64,000 nucleotides of DNA from Melampsora larici-populina 98AG31 (GCF_000204055.1 NW_006768796.1:62001-126000); one strand, 5' to 3'. Shown: positions 21,988 through 34,508, numbered from the stretch's first letter. Numbers and translations: made by a program. Notes: generated by a model from the sequence alone, not told the origin.

Positions 21988-24438
21988 ATGTCATCAAATA
22001 CCAAACCATCATCATCATCAAACAATAATATCCCATTCCCTCAACCATCATCATCATCATCATCAAACCAAATCAACATCACAACCACAACTACAAGCTC
22101 AAACCAAGATGATTTCTCAACCACACGAATCACAGATTCAAGAATGTCAACTAGATCTCGTAGAGCATATTATACGCCTCAAACTCCAAGACAATTCTCT
22201 CGTTCGGCTGCTAAAAGGGATTCGGTGATGGCTTTAGGTTCAATTGCTCATTTACAACATTATTTTGTAAAACACGGTTTAGCAAGTAAAGATAGGTATT
22301 TATTATCCTAAACACCCACACCCTGAAAAACACAATCTAAATCCGTTTTGATGAACTTTAAGACGTTGAAAGACTGATTTGTTTGTATTTGTTTTGTTTT
22401 TGTTGGGTAGACCTGGACAAAATAAAAATTTAGTATTAGCCATTCCAGGTACGACGACAACTTTAACAGAAGAAGAAGAAGAAGAGTTTGATGAATTACC
22501 CACACCTTTACCACCCCCACCTATGCCAAGTCAACCATACTTTCCACCCGGAAGAGCGTTACCGAACCTAACCGATTTAGAAAGTGCCCGAAGAGAAGTC
22601 ATGAATCAATTAGATCAAGTTTGTGAGAGTTGGGGATTGATTGAATTGACTTCGATGAGAAGAGTTTCATCAGCTCAATCGAATCGATCAATTTCAGATC
22701 AAGAAAGAACTTCGAATAGTACGAGTCCAGCTCTAAGACCTACTGAAGATGATTTTGTGGTCAATCTTTTGGCTCTTACTACCGGAGCGGTTCGATCGGT
22801 TCAAAAGTTTATCCTTACTTTACCGGATCTTGATTTGATTGAATCTACTTCAAAACCAGGTTCAACTCAAGGTGGTTTGGAAAGTAGGATCTCTCATTTA
22901 GAATTATCTACTTCTGCTAGACCTAGGATTTCGAAATCGGTTTTGAATCCGTTTAGGTCTACTAGTGCTTCGGCTCATCATTCGTCTCATAAACCTTTCT
23001 CTAGAGCTTCTTTGATTGATCCATTTGCACTTTTTAAAAAACGACTTCCATCTAAATTCCATCAAACTAACAATAATAATAACAATCATCAAGTTGAAGA
23101 AAGTAAAGAAGATCCATTAAGTGTGTTAAGAAGAACTTCATTGGACGTTTTAGGATGTTTAAAAGAAATCGAATTCAGGTACCGGATTCCCGGATCAGCC
23201 ACCCCAACCGAACCGTTCCAATCAACCATCACAAGTTCATCATCATCCTCTTCACCTGATTTTTCATCAGACACACCACCTTTGATAATCGACACAAGTA
23301 CAGAAGATTCGACTTCATCTATCTCCACTTCGACAAATTTGTTACCTGCTTTAAGTTGGGATTATCGATCGGATCTTGGATTACAGGATGTGAGACAAGA
23401 AGCTATGGTGGTGAAAAGATGGCTTGAAGCTGTTGATGGAGTTCTAGAAGGTGTTACGATTATCAATCGACGTCCATCTTCATTTCAATCTGTTAATCCT
23501 AATCCTAATCTGAAACATAAATCGAGTGGAAATTCTATCGGATTAGGATTACCTTTGATTAAAACTCAACAGAATAAGTTTAAGAAGATGTTTAATTCTT
23601 CTAAACCTAATGAAACGGGTGTACCAGGGATCTCGATCCAAGAAGAAAAAGAAGAAGAGAGTGAAGAAGAGATAGCGGAAGAAGAAGATGAAGAGAATCC
23701 ATTAGAGAAATGGGCGAGAGAAGAAGTAGAAGAAGAACTAGAAGAGAATGCAAATGAAGAAGATCGGGGCCTAAAGAAGTTAATAAGAGCATACGAATGT
23801 CTTCGATTCTTTTTACCATTTGATCATCTTTCTCATTTAAAATCACCTATCGAATCACGAACCGATTTCCTAAAATGTTTATCGTAAGCCTTTCAATCAT
23901 CCCTTCACATCTGTACATACACTGAAGAGGTTACTTTTTTTTTTGTTGGGCGGGGACGGTATTTAGGGATGGAATGTTAGTTTGTATAGCTTATAATATC
24001 GCTCTGAGACAGTCTCATCGACCTTGGGGATTTATTCCTAGTCAAAGTATACATAATGTTATTGAACTTGAACAAAGAAATCTTTCTATCATCACATCTC
24101 ATTCCAATCAGAATCAAAATCATTCTAGTTCTAGTTCTGATCCGAACGAACGAATCGGATTGACTTACAGAAGGATGGATAATTTAAGAGTTTGGGCTGC
24201 GTAAGTTCTTTGTTTTCTCTTGAATTCACACGAAACTGATTGTTTTTTTTCTTTGGTTGGGTTTCATCATCATCTTCGTAGAGCTTTGAAATTGAGATAT
24301 TTAATTAAATCTCAAGGGTTCGAACCGAAAGTGGTTTCAAGAGGTGAAGATGGATGGGAAAAGATGTTGGAAAGTTTATTGTTTGGTTGGATTGAAGCTT
24401 TGGTTTTGGAAAAGAGAGAAGAGATTTTTGGATTATGA
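21988..24438 (+). CDS. Unknown conserved-looking protein, 723 residues
   Basis: Four exons: 21988-22295, 22411-23883, 23967-24200 and 24282-24438, all in phase with good GT-AG borders. The N-terminus is Ser/Asn/Thr-rich, then a basic block (RRAYYTPQTPRQFSRSAAKR) and SIAHLQHYFVKHGL. Next come an acidic E-run and a proline-rich LPTPLPPPPMPSQPYFPPG. Ordered stretches follow: LESARREVMNQLDQVCESWGL, LRRTSLDVLGCLKEIEFRYRIPG, LQDVRQEAMVVKRWLEAVDG, a long Glu-rich segment, and a C-terminal module RTDFLKCLSDGMLVCIAYN, RPWGFIP, YRRMDNLRVWAAALKLRYLI. That last module is faintly reminiscent of a calponin-homology layout, but I do not assign it. No signal peptide or membrane span. Function unknown; being a real gene is well supported by the splice frames. 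Confidence 0.75.
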
Positions 24439-25543
24439 AAAAAAACCAAAGAAAAAGACCGCCTGAGAAAATATTCTTTTTTATTTATTTATATCTTTAT
24501 TACTTTGGGTTGGTTATTTTTTTTTTTGATGATGATAGGTTTTGGAGTTTTAGATAAACACTTGAACAAGAAACTATCAAGAGAGATTTTGTTGATTATA
24601 ATTAATTTTTGGTAGAATTTGTTTGTATTAAAAAATTCTTTATGGGTTTCATATTATCTCTTTTTTATGTTTTTTTTCGATTTTTTTTTTTGATTTTTTT
24701 AAAGCAGGGTGAAGTTTGTTTATGGTGCAATTACTTTGTTTTTTACATGAATTATTTTACGTGAAGGAATATTTATAGGCGTTTTGAGTTGTGACAGTGT
24801 GGTTTGCATTGTATGAGAATCAGATAAAGAGGAGACTATGTTTTGCGAGGTTTGAAAGGTATTTGGGATCGGAGGGAAGGATTGTTGGTTAATGGAATTG
24901 GAGTTTGATCAAGATCAAGCTTGGTTTAAGTTTGGTTGATTTTGAATGTTTGTGATAATGTGAAAGATGTTTGATCATACATACTTCATCACTGCAAAGT
25001 TCAAACAGATTTGGGCAATGTTGATTGAAACTTAAAGCGTAACAGGAAGTTTTCTATACCTGATCACACACCTCACTCTCAGTTGATGAGAGAAAATCAC
25101 TTCTTGCTCACAAGGAGAGTAGCCAACCCAAGTCTAAAATAAATAAAAAAGCATCCCTGCAACTAACTTCAACAAATGTAATATAATCCCACTCAATAAA
25201 TTTTGATAAAAAACCCCGCGTTCAGGATTCGGGTCCTTGAAAGAATAAATCAAAGTGAAAACAAAAACAAAAAGGATAAAGATAGTCATTTGACTAATAA
25301 GTAGAAAGAAAGTGGGATAAAGGAGTGGTATTACACTGAATCACAGTTCAGCTAAAGGTCTTAAATGATTTTTTGAAAAACTTGAAACATGAGATATGTA
25401 GGAGATAGACACTCAAATCATGTACCTGACACACATAAAGAATTGAACTGATATCTTAGAAGAGAGTCAGAGTACTTATGATATGATGAATCTCATCTAT
25501 GAGAAACGTGAAGAAAGTTTTGATAGCAAGTCGCAAGAATGGT
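24439..25543. other. Intergenic
   Basis: Two convergent 3' ends. T-rich runs at 24470-24720. No gene, RNA or repeat border seen. Confidence 0.5.
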
Positions 25544-26338
25544 TTATTCGTGTTCCATCATCATTTGGTCAAGTAAACGACTGGTATCGAGACAATTATG
25601 ACAGACTGATTTGAGAAGAAAAAAGTCATCAGTGATCTATGTAATTTCACTCATGCTTCTGTTTTGGTTAAGAAGATAAAGGATTGGACTTCAGCTTACT
25701 TGCGTGACTTCCGCCCATAGGTTCACCCTTACACGAGTAAGTCTTAGTATCCGTATTACAAGCTATTGTTTTAAGAAAAGAGTGAGAAGTTCAGAAAGGC
25801 TTCAGTGTTGGTTTAGGAACTCAAGAAGCTCAATCAATCAATCAAGCTCATCTCGATGATGACTTACCTTTTGTTCCCCTAGCATAATGATCATAAGCAA
25901 CAGTACACACAACGCTCTCCACATGAATGATTTCAACTCCTGATACCACTGGGGTGCCCAAAGCGTCGGTATTTTCATTGATCTCTAAACAATCCTTTGC
26001 GGCTATGAATGGTAATCGATATGTCAAAGCTAATGACGGAAATCTTGAATGAGTTACTTACTGATATAAGGACCTTCGCAACCACCAACACACATATGAG
26101 AACGGTTACACCCTGATGAAAGGAATGATCAGCTTAGGCTTTTGTTTTACGATCCAAGATGATTCGGAAAAAACTCACATGCTCCTTCAGTATGAGCGTC
26201 ATCATATAATGAACAACTCATGGTTTGTCCTCCTTGACGTTTGATATTTCGATGTTTGTAGGTAGGAGACTTGGTAAGGGTCATCTCAACGAGATTCATA
26301 GAAACCAAGAAGAAAACTGAAAGTATGAAGAATAACAT
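25544..26338 (-). CDS. Cysteine-rich small secreted protein, 156 residues, five exons
   Basis: Exons 26338-26179, 26112-26062, 26002-25868, 25762-25700 and 25605-25544 give 471 in-frame bases ending in TAA. All introns are GT-AG and 62-106 bp long. The N-terminus MLFFILSVFFLVSMNLVEM is a signal peptide, and a dibasic NIKRQGG follows, a possible Kex2-type site. The mature part has ten cysteines in spaced pairs: MSCSLY, WCNRSHMCVGGCEG, DCLEI, VVCTV, ACNTDT, SCKGE, ICHNCLD. An even number suggests disulfides. No family recognised. Secreted, small, cysteine-rich and multi-exon are standard criteria for rust effector candidates; host function is inference only. Confidence 0.8.
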
Positions 26339-27002
26339 TGGGATTTGGAAAAATGAATTTAGAAAGGAGAAAAGAGTGTGAATAGATTGGATGAAGAAAT
26401 GTGTTATTATATTGGGTTGGGCTTGATGAATGAACTTGAAAGATCAGATTCAAAGAATCAGCTTTTGGAAAAAGGGAACAAGACTTGAATGATCACGTAG
26501 ACCTACTGGATCACTCAAATTTCTGGTGATTCGTGGATAGATGGAAGATCTTAGAAAGTTCAAATTCTCCACCGATTTGATCAAGTTTCTACATTCAAGC
26601 CTTCCAGCCCACCTATAAATACAATATAATATATGTATGTACAATTTTACATACAGTCGATTCAGATTGCATCATGCTTGCCAAAGTTGAGAAGCGCCGA
26701 ATTTTTTTGAGGGAAAACTTGTTCAGAATTGGACAAGTGTTTTTGAAATTGAATTCATTTAAATTACAAAAATATTTAACAACACTCTCCTCTGGTTAAA
26801 AATGCAATTTACTAAGCTTGATATATATAAATGACCTCACATCTAAGACTCAAGAGTCATGAAACTCACAAGTTGCATTATTCACCATATTTTTGTTACA
26901 TTTGGAAGGAGGTATACTTACGGGAAAGCTATATGAAGATTTCCTTTTTTAAATCAGAAAATCAAACTGATTCCATCATCGACATATCCATCCCCAAATG
27001 AT
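26339..27002. other. Promoter side of the secreted protein gene
   Basis: Upstream region of the minus-strand secreted gene; AT-rich, no other gene seen. Confidence 0.45.
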
Positions 27003-27004
27003 TA

Positions 27005-27254
27005 GGGTGTTCAAACCTGTGCAAGAACTGTGCAAGACCGACATGCAAGATCTGTGCAAGATCCGTGCAAGATTTTTTGCACTAATCTTGCACATTAATT
27101 TTTTTGACAACCCGAGTTATTGTGTTCAAACCGTGCAAAAACCGTGCGAGACCGACTCTTGCAAGTTTTGTGCAAGTTCCGTGCAAGTTCTATTCATATC
27201 TGGCACAGAACTTGCACAAAACCTGCATGAATTAATTTTGAGGTTTGAACACCA
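27005..27254. mobile_element. MITE with GTGTTCAAACCT ends, TA-flanked
   Basis: Left end GGGTGTTCAAACCTGTGC, right end AGGTTTGAACACCA; TA on both sides (27003-27004, 27255-27256). The inside is made of repeated GTGCAAGA/CCGTGCAAG units on the left and their inverted forms on the right. Non-coding, 250 bp. The end motif is shared with the element at 3572-3731. Confidence 0.72.
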
Positions 27255-27256
27255 TA

Positions 27257-29148
27257 GATATATCAATAGTACTAGGGTCAGAAGGACAGGCAAAATGATT
27301 ACTTCATTTGTAACCAATTGGAACTTTGTTCATTGTAGGGATCTCAACTTGTCTTTTCTTGTGTGACCCACCTTTCATTTTTCACAAGGATCCCACTATT
27401 TATCGCCCCCTCGGCTGATATCCGGAGCCCCCCGGGGTTTCACCAAAACCCGCGTGACCCGATCACACCCGACTGTTTTTAGCCTATATTTCGCACAGTC
27501 GGACCTTGAGGGCTCCTTGAGGGCTCCCTTAAGCGGGCAAAACTTCTCATATGCGCCCTTAATTTACTTTTTTGATGCCCCCTCACCCATGATGGGGCAA
27601 CAAAGATCACTGAAACAAATGAAAGGGCTTCAAAGTTCTTTTGTGCCCAGACCGGCCCCATGACTGCACGGACATTGGGCCCCTTGACTCTCATGAAAGT
27701 AGTGCATACGCATATACACATGTAGGAGGTGACAGGTCCCCTCTCCCCTATCTCGAACTCTTTTCCCATGTCGGAGTTTACTTTTTCCCTGTTCCCTCTT
27801 TGCACTGATCACATCTCCAAACTTCAAACCGACACCAACAACCTTGAACCACTTCATACACATGCCAACAACCTCTGACTCTCTTGAATCACGCTCATCA
27901 ACTTACCATGATAAGTTACACTATCACAACAACAATTGCACGCCTTCATTCCAATAGCCTTGTAGCAACAACCTTAAAATTTGAGAATCAAAACATGGAA
28001 AAAGAAGGATTGCAGCAATGAAGATTCAAGATTGATCAACACCTATGTGACATCAAGTCTTTTCACAGAGAATGGAGTGTATCTGTTGGATTTGGGATGA
28101 GTAGCATGAAAATCTAACTCACATTTATAGACACAAGAAACCAGTTTGATAAGATTCGAAAATATCTGTGCAATCCCGCTAGATCAAATCTCAAGAAGGC
28201 CTTTTGAACGAGACGGCTTGAAAGCAAAACCCACAACTTGATGATCCTGAAGTTGAAGTTCTTGATCATTAATCAATCAAAGCTCTTGAACCGTATGGTG
28301 TTCAATCTTGTCTCGCTCACCAATCAACTTGCGATGAAAAAATCTGGTTTGTTCAAACAGTTTCATTTGTATATATCACCAAATCATTGCTTATACTGAT
28401 TTCTGCACTTGTTTTTCAGGAATTTGATATCAATCTCAAGGGCCCAGCTGAATGAGTCATCAAATTTACTCATACAAGACAGATGTCAGCTTGAAAACGT
28501 TTCTCGATATATTCTTTTTTGATTCGGACAGTCTCAATTTGAACTCAAAGGAGTAGAGTTGAGCTAACATATTCAAGGCGACAACGATCTCCTTTTTTTG
28601 CTTCATATCTCTTTACTCCAGTCAATAGGATCTGTCATCTACCTATGCATCATTTTATGTTGTATGACCAATATCCTTGTATGAAACCCCTATGTCTATC
28701 TATGCTGTTAATTTAAGATATCTTCATGCCAATGCATACGGTCTTGTGTGCTTATCGAGCTCAGCTCATCGCACTATCATCAAAGTGACAATGGCTCAGT
28801 CTTGTACTTTGCTCACTTCAGATAGTTCCTTTAAGGTTAAGGGTATGCCGGGTACATGCAAAAGAGTAAATTCTTCGAGCAACAATGGAGGATAACGGAG
28901 ATGAAATAAATAATGTGGGAGCCCCAATAGGGAGCCCCTCTTTCTAAAAAGGGGCGCCTGATTTGTTTGTAGCCTGGTGTCCGACCCGAGAGGGGGCGCC
29001 GGATACCGCTCCGAGGGCTCTAAATAGTCCTTTTCACAATAGATCTCAAAAGGCAATTATATCATTGACAGGGGATATCTTTCAAATGAATCAGTGAAAA
29101 ATGATGAGACTATGTACATACATTTACTCTAAGTTTTGTATCAAGAAT
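27257..29148. other. Intergenic, partly GC-rich, no supported gene
   Basis: Local GC-rich segments at 27400-27660 and 28915-29030 look like fragments of repeats, but no element border is visible. Short frames have no motifs. Confidence 0.45.
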
Positions 29149-31941
29149 TCATTGATTGATTTCTTTCAATTTCTCAAAGAATTCTACACGATCTTTAATT
29201 ATTGGACTCAAAAGATATGATAGTCTCCAAGATTTTGTATTACCTTCATTCTGATTTTCAATTTCCTCTGCATCTGAAATGATATCACCTGTAGTCTCTT
29301 TCACTTCTTGTTCCTCTTTCTCTACCTTTTCCTTTTCATCTGAAGATTGTATGGAATTCAAAACTCTGTTGACTCTTATCTTTTTCTGTGTCTCATGATA
29401 ATAATTAACTTTACTTATTTTTCTTTTCTTAGGTTGTTTAACTTGAGGTGATGGTAATGTAAGCAAGAGCTTTGGCTCTTTGTTTAACTTTTGAGGGTGT
29501 AAGACTTTTTTCAAAACTTTCAACTTCCATACATCCATCTCAGAAGATAACCAACTGGTTTTATCCTTAAGGATTGTGAAGAGAGGTAAAATCAATTTGT
29601 TTGAAACTTCCCTAGCTCTTTTATCCCTTTGTGATTTCAGCGCATTAGCCCAATCAAAGATTTCATTTTTTGCAGTGATCATTCTCATCTCATTGGATTT
29701 TTCCTGCTGAATTATATGTGGAACAATTTCATTATGACTTTTAAAATCTTTTTCACCATCAAGATCTTTCTGATAACCTAAAACCCTGTTAATTGTTCTT
29801 CTTGCTTGATCAAGTCTTTCTCTTGTATAACCATTTCTTTTTCCTTTAGGAACCACATCTTTTCCTCTAAACCAATCTTTCTTTGACTTGAAAATATTGG
29901 TTAGACGGCTTTTCAAGTTTCCTTTCAATTTACTTAATCCTAAATCTACCCTCATGTCTTTGGTTTTCATCACTCTGGATTTAAAAATCTCTCCAAACTT
30001 TCCAAGTAAATTTTGTATTGGATCTATTGTAGGAGAAAATGATTCAACAGATTCACTTTGAGGAATTTGTGTTGAACTTGTTTTGGGCCATTTCTCAAAT
30101 CCTTCAAGTCCACTCATACCAGAAGACTTTGCCAATTCATGCTCGACACTCATCTTCAAATCTGTTATCTCAGAAATCTGATTACCTGCTAAATTTTTTA
30201 CTTTATATATTGGGCTTCCTGATTGGTTCTCTTTATTAAATTTGTTGACGAACCAATGGTACTTTGACATCAATAAATCTTTCTTTAACGTCACAAAAGC
30301 GTATAATGGATCTAATGCTCTCATCTTTTGATGTCTTTTCCACATTGACATCAAAGAATTTGGATAAAATGATTTGATCAAAGAATCAGATGAGCTTTTA
30401 GGAATTTTATTTTCGGTATGAAATTGAAGGTTGGTAGATAAATCATGTGAATCTAATTTTTTTCTGATGATTTCATTTGGAAATGGGTCATCAATTTCAA
30501 TTCCCAATGGATGTTCAAGTACCCCTTCAGCTCTTGACCTTTGTTTAGTGTGTACATCAATTAATACTTGTTTGGAAGTTGAACCATATTCCGGCCCTGT
30601 AACTTGGTGTTCCTTCTCCTCTTCTTCAATCAATCTGAACTGGTAATTTTTAGCAAGTATAGACAAAAAGTCATCATACTGATTCATTTTTAATTCTTTG
30701 AACATAGGTAACTTGATCTTCAAGGAAAATTGATTCAATTCATCATGAATATCAATCAAAGGTTCTTCAATAGTCAAATGTAATTGATCAAAGTGTTGGA
30801 TTTGATTTAAACCTTTTTTAAAACCTTTTTCTTCTTCTTGATACTTTCTGAACATTTCTTCATCATCTCCTGCAAGTCTTTCAAGAAGGTTTGAACATTT
30901 CTTGGCATACTTTCTTATATATCCATCATCACCAAAAGTGGATTTCATTAAACCTTTTCCTTGATTGAATAAATTGGATAGTTTAATTTGATCTGTTGAA
31001 GTTGAAAGTTGATTGGATTTGTTTTCAATTTTTTCATCTAAAAATGATTTTGATTGTTTTTGAATCAATTCATCATTTTCTTCTATCTGTTTTCTTTTCC
31101 TATTAAACTCCAAAAACCTTCCATCCATATCTAAAAGATTTTCTTTTTTTTCATTTTCTTTATGAATGATAGTTTTCATTTCATCATCAGGTCTAGAAAG
31201 TTTAGACAACATTGAATTTTGGGCAGTTGCATACTTTTTCCTGTGCCTCATAGCCGCAATGATTCCTTCACCTTTAGATCCAATCAATTCAGAACGTTCA
31301 ATCTCATCTACTTCATTCAAATGAGTTTTCTCTGAATTTGATTCTTCCTTAAACTCATCAAACTCACATCTATTAATCTTCTTGATCATCTTTTTTTCTT
31401 CACTTGGATCTTTTACTAGTTTTTTAATCGGTTCATTTGAATGATTTCTTAATGAATGAATTCGATTACCTACCCACTTTAAAATACCTTTGATTGATTT
31501 GTATGGAAGTAGTATCAATTCAAGCGTTTTTCGTAACCATGTCTTTTTGAGCTCTTTGTTATTACTTTTTTCCATTGCAGTTTGTTCATCTTTCTTCAAC
31601 TGATCTTTCAAAGTCATCAAGTCATCATCCTTTGGTGCAACTATGTCCTCCATCCTTCCTGGTGCTTCATCAATTTTGTTGGGTTTCGAAATATGAACTC
31701 CTGAGGGTGAAGGTCTGACAACTTCGTTTTCCCTTTTCAAGTCAGCTGAATGAAATTGATCACCTTTACTTAAGTTGTTGATTTGATCATGAGATTCACT
31801 GCAAGAAAGTTGATGATCCATCTTCTTGATGTCAAGCAATCCATTCTCTTTAATCAAGCTTAATGGATGTGAAGTAGATAAGTTGATTAATGTATAGATC
31901 ATAAAAAGGTAATAAGATATCCATATTTGATATGACTTCAT
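29149..31941 (-). CDS. Large lysine/glutamate-rich secreted protein, 930 residues
   Basis: One uninterrupted exon. The Met at 31941 starts MKSYQIWISYYLFMIYTLIN, a plausible signal peptide ending near STSHPLS; an 11-residue upstream extension is not preferred. The rest is hydrophilic, rich in Lys, Glu, Asp and Asn, with long predicted helical stretches (for example ERLDQARRTINRVLGYQKDL and KEEQEVKETTGDIISDAEEIENQNEG) and almost no cysteine. Segments such as KWVGNRIHSLRNHS, AMRHRKKYATAQNSML, FKELKMNQYDDFLSILAKNYQF and KSRLTNIFKSKKDWF do not match a family I know. Likely a lineage-specific rust secreted or cell-wall/haustorial protein; function unknown. No repeats of a fixed unit are obvious. 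Confidence 0.72.
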   Translation of the reverse strand: MKSYQIWISYYLFMIYTLINLSTSHPLSLIKENGLLDIKKMDHQLSCSESHDQINNLSKGDQFHSADLKRENEVVRPSPSGVHISKPNKIDEAPGRMEDIVAPKDDDLMTLKDQLKKDEQTAMEKSNNKELKKTWLRKTLELILLPYKSIKGILKWVGNRIHSLRNHSNEPIKKLVKDPSEEKKMIKKINRCEFDEFKEESNSEKTHLNEVDEIERSELIGSKGEGIIAAMRHRKKYATAQNSMLSKLSRPDDEMKTIIHKENEKKENLLDMDGRFLEFNRKRKQIEENDELIQKQSKSFLDEKIENKSNQLSTSTDQIKLSNLFNQGKGLMKSTFGDDGYIRKYAKKCSNLLERLAGDDEEMFRKYQEEEKGFKKGLNQIQHFDQLHLTIEEPLIDIHDELNQFSLKIKLPMFKELKMNQYDDFLSILAKNYQFRLIEEEEKEHQVTGPEYGSTSKQVLIDVHTKQRSRAEGVLEHPLGIEIDDPFPNEIIRKKLDSHDLSTNLQFHTENKIPKSSSDSLIKSFYPNSLMSMWKRHQKMRALDPLYAFVTLKKDLLMSKYHWFVNKFNKENQSGSPIYKVKNLAGNQISEITDLKMSVEHELAKSSGMSGLEGFEKWPKTSSTQIPQSESVESFSPTIDPIQNLLGKFGEIFKSRVMKTKDMRVDLGLSKLKGNLKSRLTNIFKSKKDWFRGKDVVPKGKRNGYTRERLDQARRTINRVLGYQKDLDGEKDFKSHNEIVPHIIQQEKSNEMRMITAKNEIFDWANALKSQRDKRAREVSNKLILPLFTILKDKTSWLSSEMDVWKLKVLKKVLHPQKLNKEPKLLLTLPSPQVKQPKKRKISKVNYYHETQKKIRVNRVLNSIQSSDEKEKVEKEEQEVKETTGDIISDAEEIENQNEGNTKSWRLSYLLSPIIKDRVEFFEKLKEINQ

Positions 31942-32518
31942 TTTTGAATTTGATCTATTGAAGGAGAAAATCAATTGATCAAGAATTTATTTGCTGGTTT
32001 GTGTTCAAACTTGAGAATGATCAACCGAGTTTTATCTCACCAAAAGCGATTGTAAAAGATATCCCTATAGATTTTTTCCAAGAACCAAAGAGCCCAACAG
32101 GTTTCTCAAATCTAAATCAAAGCTCTAGACTTCTTTTGATTTAAGTATTAAGATGAATAAACACAACAAGCTTTGTCTACAAATCCAGAAGCTTAAAAGC
32201 CAATCAAGAGTTTCTACTCACAAGCACCAGAATGAAGATGTGTCTCCGAGATTCTCCGAAATTACTCCGACTCGTGAGGAGACAAAACGAGCCGGAAATT
32301 GAATCGATTGACTGCGTTATTAAAACCAACCAGTTTATCTTACACCAAATTCAAAAAGTAAAGTCAATATATATTTAAGCTTCGTGAATGACGTTGGAAC
32401 AGATTATCAATGTATAGATGCTTGAAATGTTTGAGATCATCAACGCAGTAGGTTTTTCAATTTTTTCTTATCATGTTTCATAATCAAGTCAATGATATTT
32501 TCTTTTTACGATAAAGAA

Positions 32519-33100
32519 ATGGTAAATGGATCAGTTGATCCTTAATAACGTAATAGAATTGAGTTTCAACGAACCTTGACATGATGATGATCACGTACTT
32601 ATCTAACCCAGTCTTGATGTTATCAGGGGACGATGTCCTTATCAACTTTGACCTGTTGGTTCTTATCTTTATCATGATTGGTAGGACGTCCGACAGACAA
32701 TCTTTAAAAGTTTTTTTTCTTTAAGTTTATCTTGACCAACTCCGAACTTACAATACATGAACAGGTTCACTTTTCCTTTCGTCATCGTAGTGATTTTTTT
32801 CCCTTAGCACAAGTAGTCAATGTCATGATATCATCCCTCTCTCTCTCAGTTGATAACCACTGAAGCCTTACCTTCCTTTAAGTCAAGTACCAGCTTTTGG
32901 ACGACCAAGATTCATATCTCCTTTATTGTACATATAAAAAAGGTAAATGACTTGATCGATCCTAAGCACGTACAAAGGATCGAGTTTCAACGGATCTTGA
33001 CGTGTGAAATATGCTTGGACGTTGCCTCACCTGTCGACGATGACCTTATAGATCAACCTTGACCTACTAATTCTTATCTTTACAATACAAGCAAAACGGA
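32519..33100. repeat. Diverged direct duplication
   Basis: Copy A (about 32519-32693) and copy B (about 32940-33100) align in the same orientation through GGTAAATG, GATCCT, GAGTTTCAACG, GACGATG.CCTTAT, CAAC.TTGACCT and TTCTTATCTTTA. The spacing is about 420 bp. No coding potential seen; it may be an old tandem duplication or a repeat family. Confidence 0.6.
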
Positions 33101-34508
33101 AAATCTTTCAAAGTGATGACGTTCCTTGTCTTTGTTCTCATCAATTTTGAACCCTCACTATGAACAAGTCAATCCTCATCAAATCCTTACCTTGATTTAA
33201 TTCAAGTAATACGTACAATGTATGCAGATGTTTTGGTACTATATGATCATCGTTACAAAACAATGTACTTCAACTGGTTGTGTATAATACTGCCTCTGAT
33301 ATATAGAAACACGATCATTCTGCATACTTAAACTCGCCTGAAATTCGATTTTAGGCATCTTGTCTCAAGGTTAAAAGACAGATGAACCTCAACCATCTCT
33401 TACGAAGTGGGAAATGGTCTACAATGCGGACTCTGGAGGTGAATTCTAGTGAATTGCGGAGTTGTATGTACGGAGATGTGACTTCTTGAGTTGTTTGGGT
33501 GTATGTCATGGTCTGGCGGTGGCCTGGGGGTCGTGTGACAGTTGAGGATGGTGAGGTAATTTTGCGAGGTATGAACAAAGATGTGATGTCAACGATTTTG
33601 GAATTTTGCAACCCAATCACTTCATCAGCTCTTAGCGAACTCGATATATGCTTGGTCGTCGATCTGAATAGGTTTGGAAGGAGGGGAAATGAGAATGCAG
33701 CAATCGAAAGGTGATTCATGATTTGAAGAGTGAGTAAAGTCTTCAAGTATATCAAAACCTTCATGAAGCCCTTCTGATTAGTTTCAAGTTTTATTCTTGC
33801 CGACTCAATCGATGTTGTATTCTAATCGAATTTACTTGGTATGGATTGATGAGATAACCGGTTTATGCACTGAGAACCCAAGGTGGTCCTCAAAAACTCA
33901 ATTTTCCGGAACTCGTCTCGCCATGCATGAAGAAGTTGAAAGTGGTTAGCAAGTGTTGTACCCTGAAAACAAACCATCAAACGAACCAAATGTGAAGCGT
34001 TTTATCAATCGAACTCGATGAACAAGCGAAGTCCTCAATGAGTTAACCAAATCACCTTCTCTGTCTCTGTCGATTTGCAAAGTATCATCGTTTACACCCT
34101 TCAAGTCTTACATCGCTCGCTTAACCAATCAGGCCTCTTTACCAAGAGATTTAGTGAGAGATTAGGATGGAAAAGAAAGAGAAGCCCCGCATTGAAGCTG
34201 CTGCAAACTTGCCAACCCCTCTCTCCGCAATCTAAAAGAGCTCTGCGGTGTTTATCTTTGTACACTGCAATCTACCAATGTACATGCTGATGTGGAGTAG
34301 ACATGTTCCAAGCAAACCCCAACGCTATATAAGTGAGCTCTTATCAGAAAACAGATTATACTTGGAATGGTGCTTCAAAACCAAAGGATACTTTCATTCG
34401 ATCATCATAGTTTTGTTTTCTCTTATTGTGAGAGTTTAAAGATCGGATTCTAGATTACTTTCATCTTCATCAACATTTCCCTTTTTTGAAGTTCTTTTTG
34501 AAGTCAAG
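33101..34508. other. Promoter-side region of the amine oxidase gene
   Basis: No supported gene. A 137-codon minus frame at 33351-33764 has a hydrophobic start but no other support. The final 120 bases are pyrimidine-rich, as in fungal 5' leaders. Confidence 0.45.

Noticed and set aside
27454..27863. Several overlapping frames in GC-rich DNA
   Set aside because: Open frames expected from GC-rich composition; no recognisable protein.
33351..33764. 137-codon minus frame with hydrophobic N-terminus (possible secreted protein)
   Set aside because: The hydrophobic start is followed by sequence with no cysteine pattern, motif or homologue that I know, and a competing plus frame exists. Kept out for lack of support.
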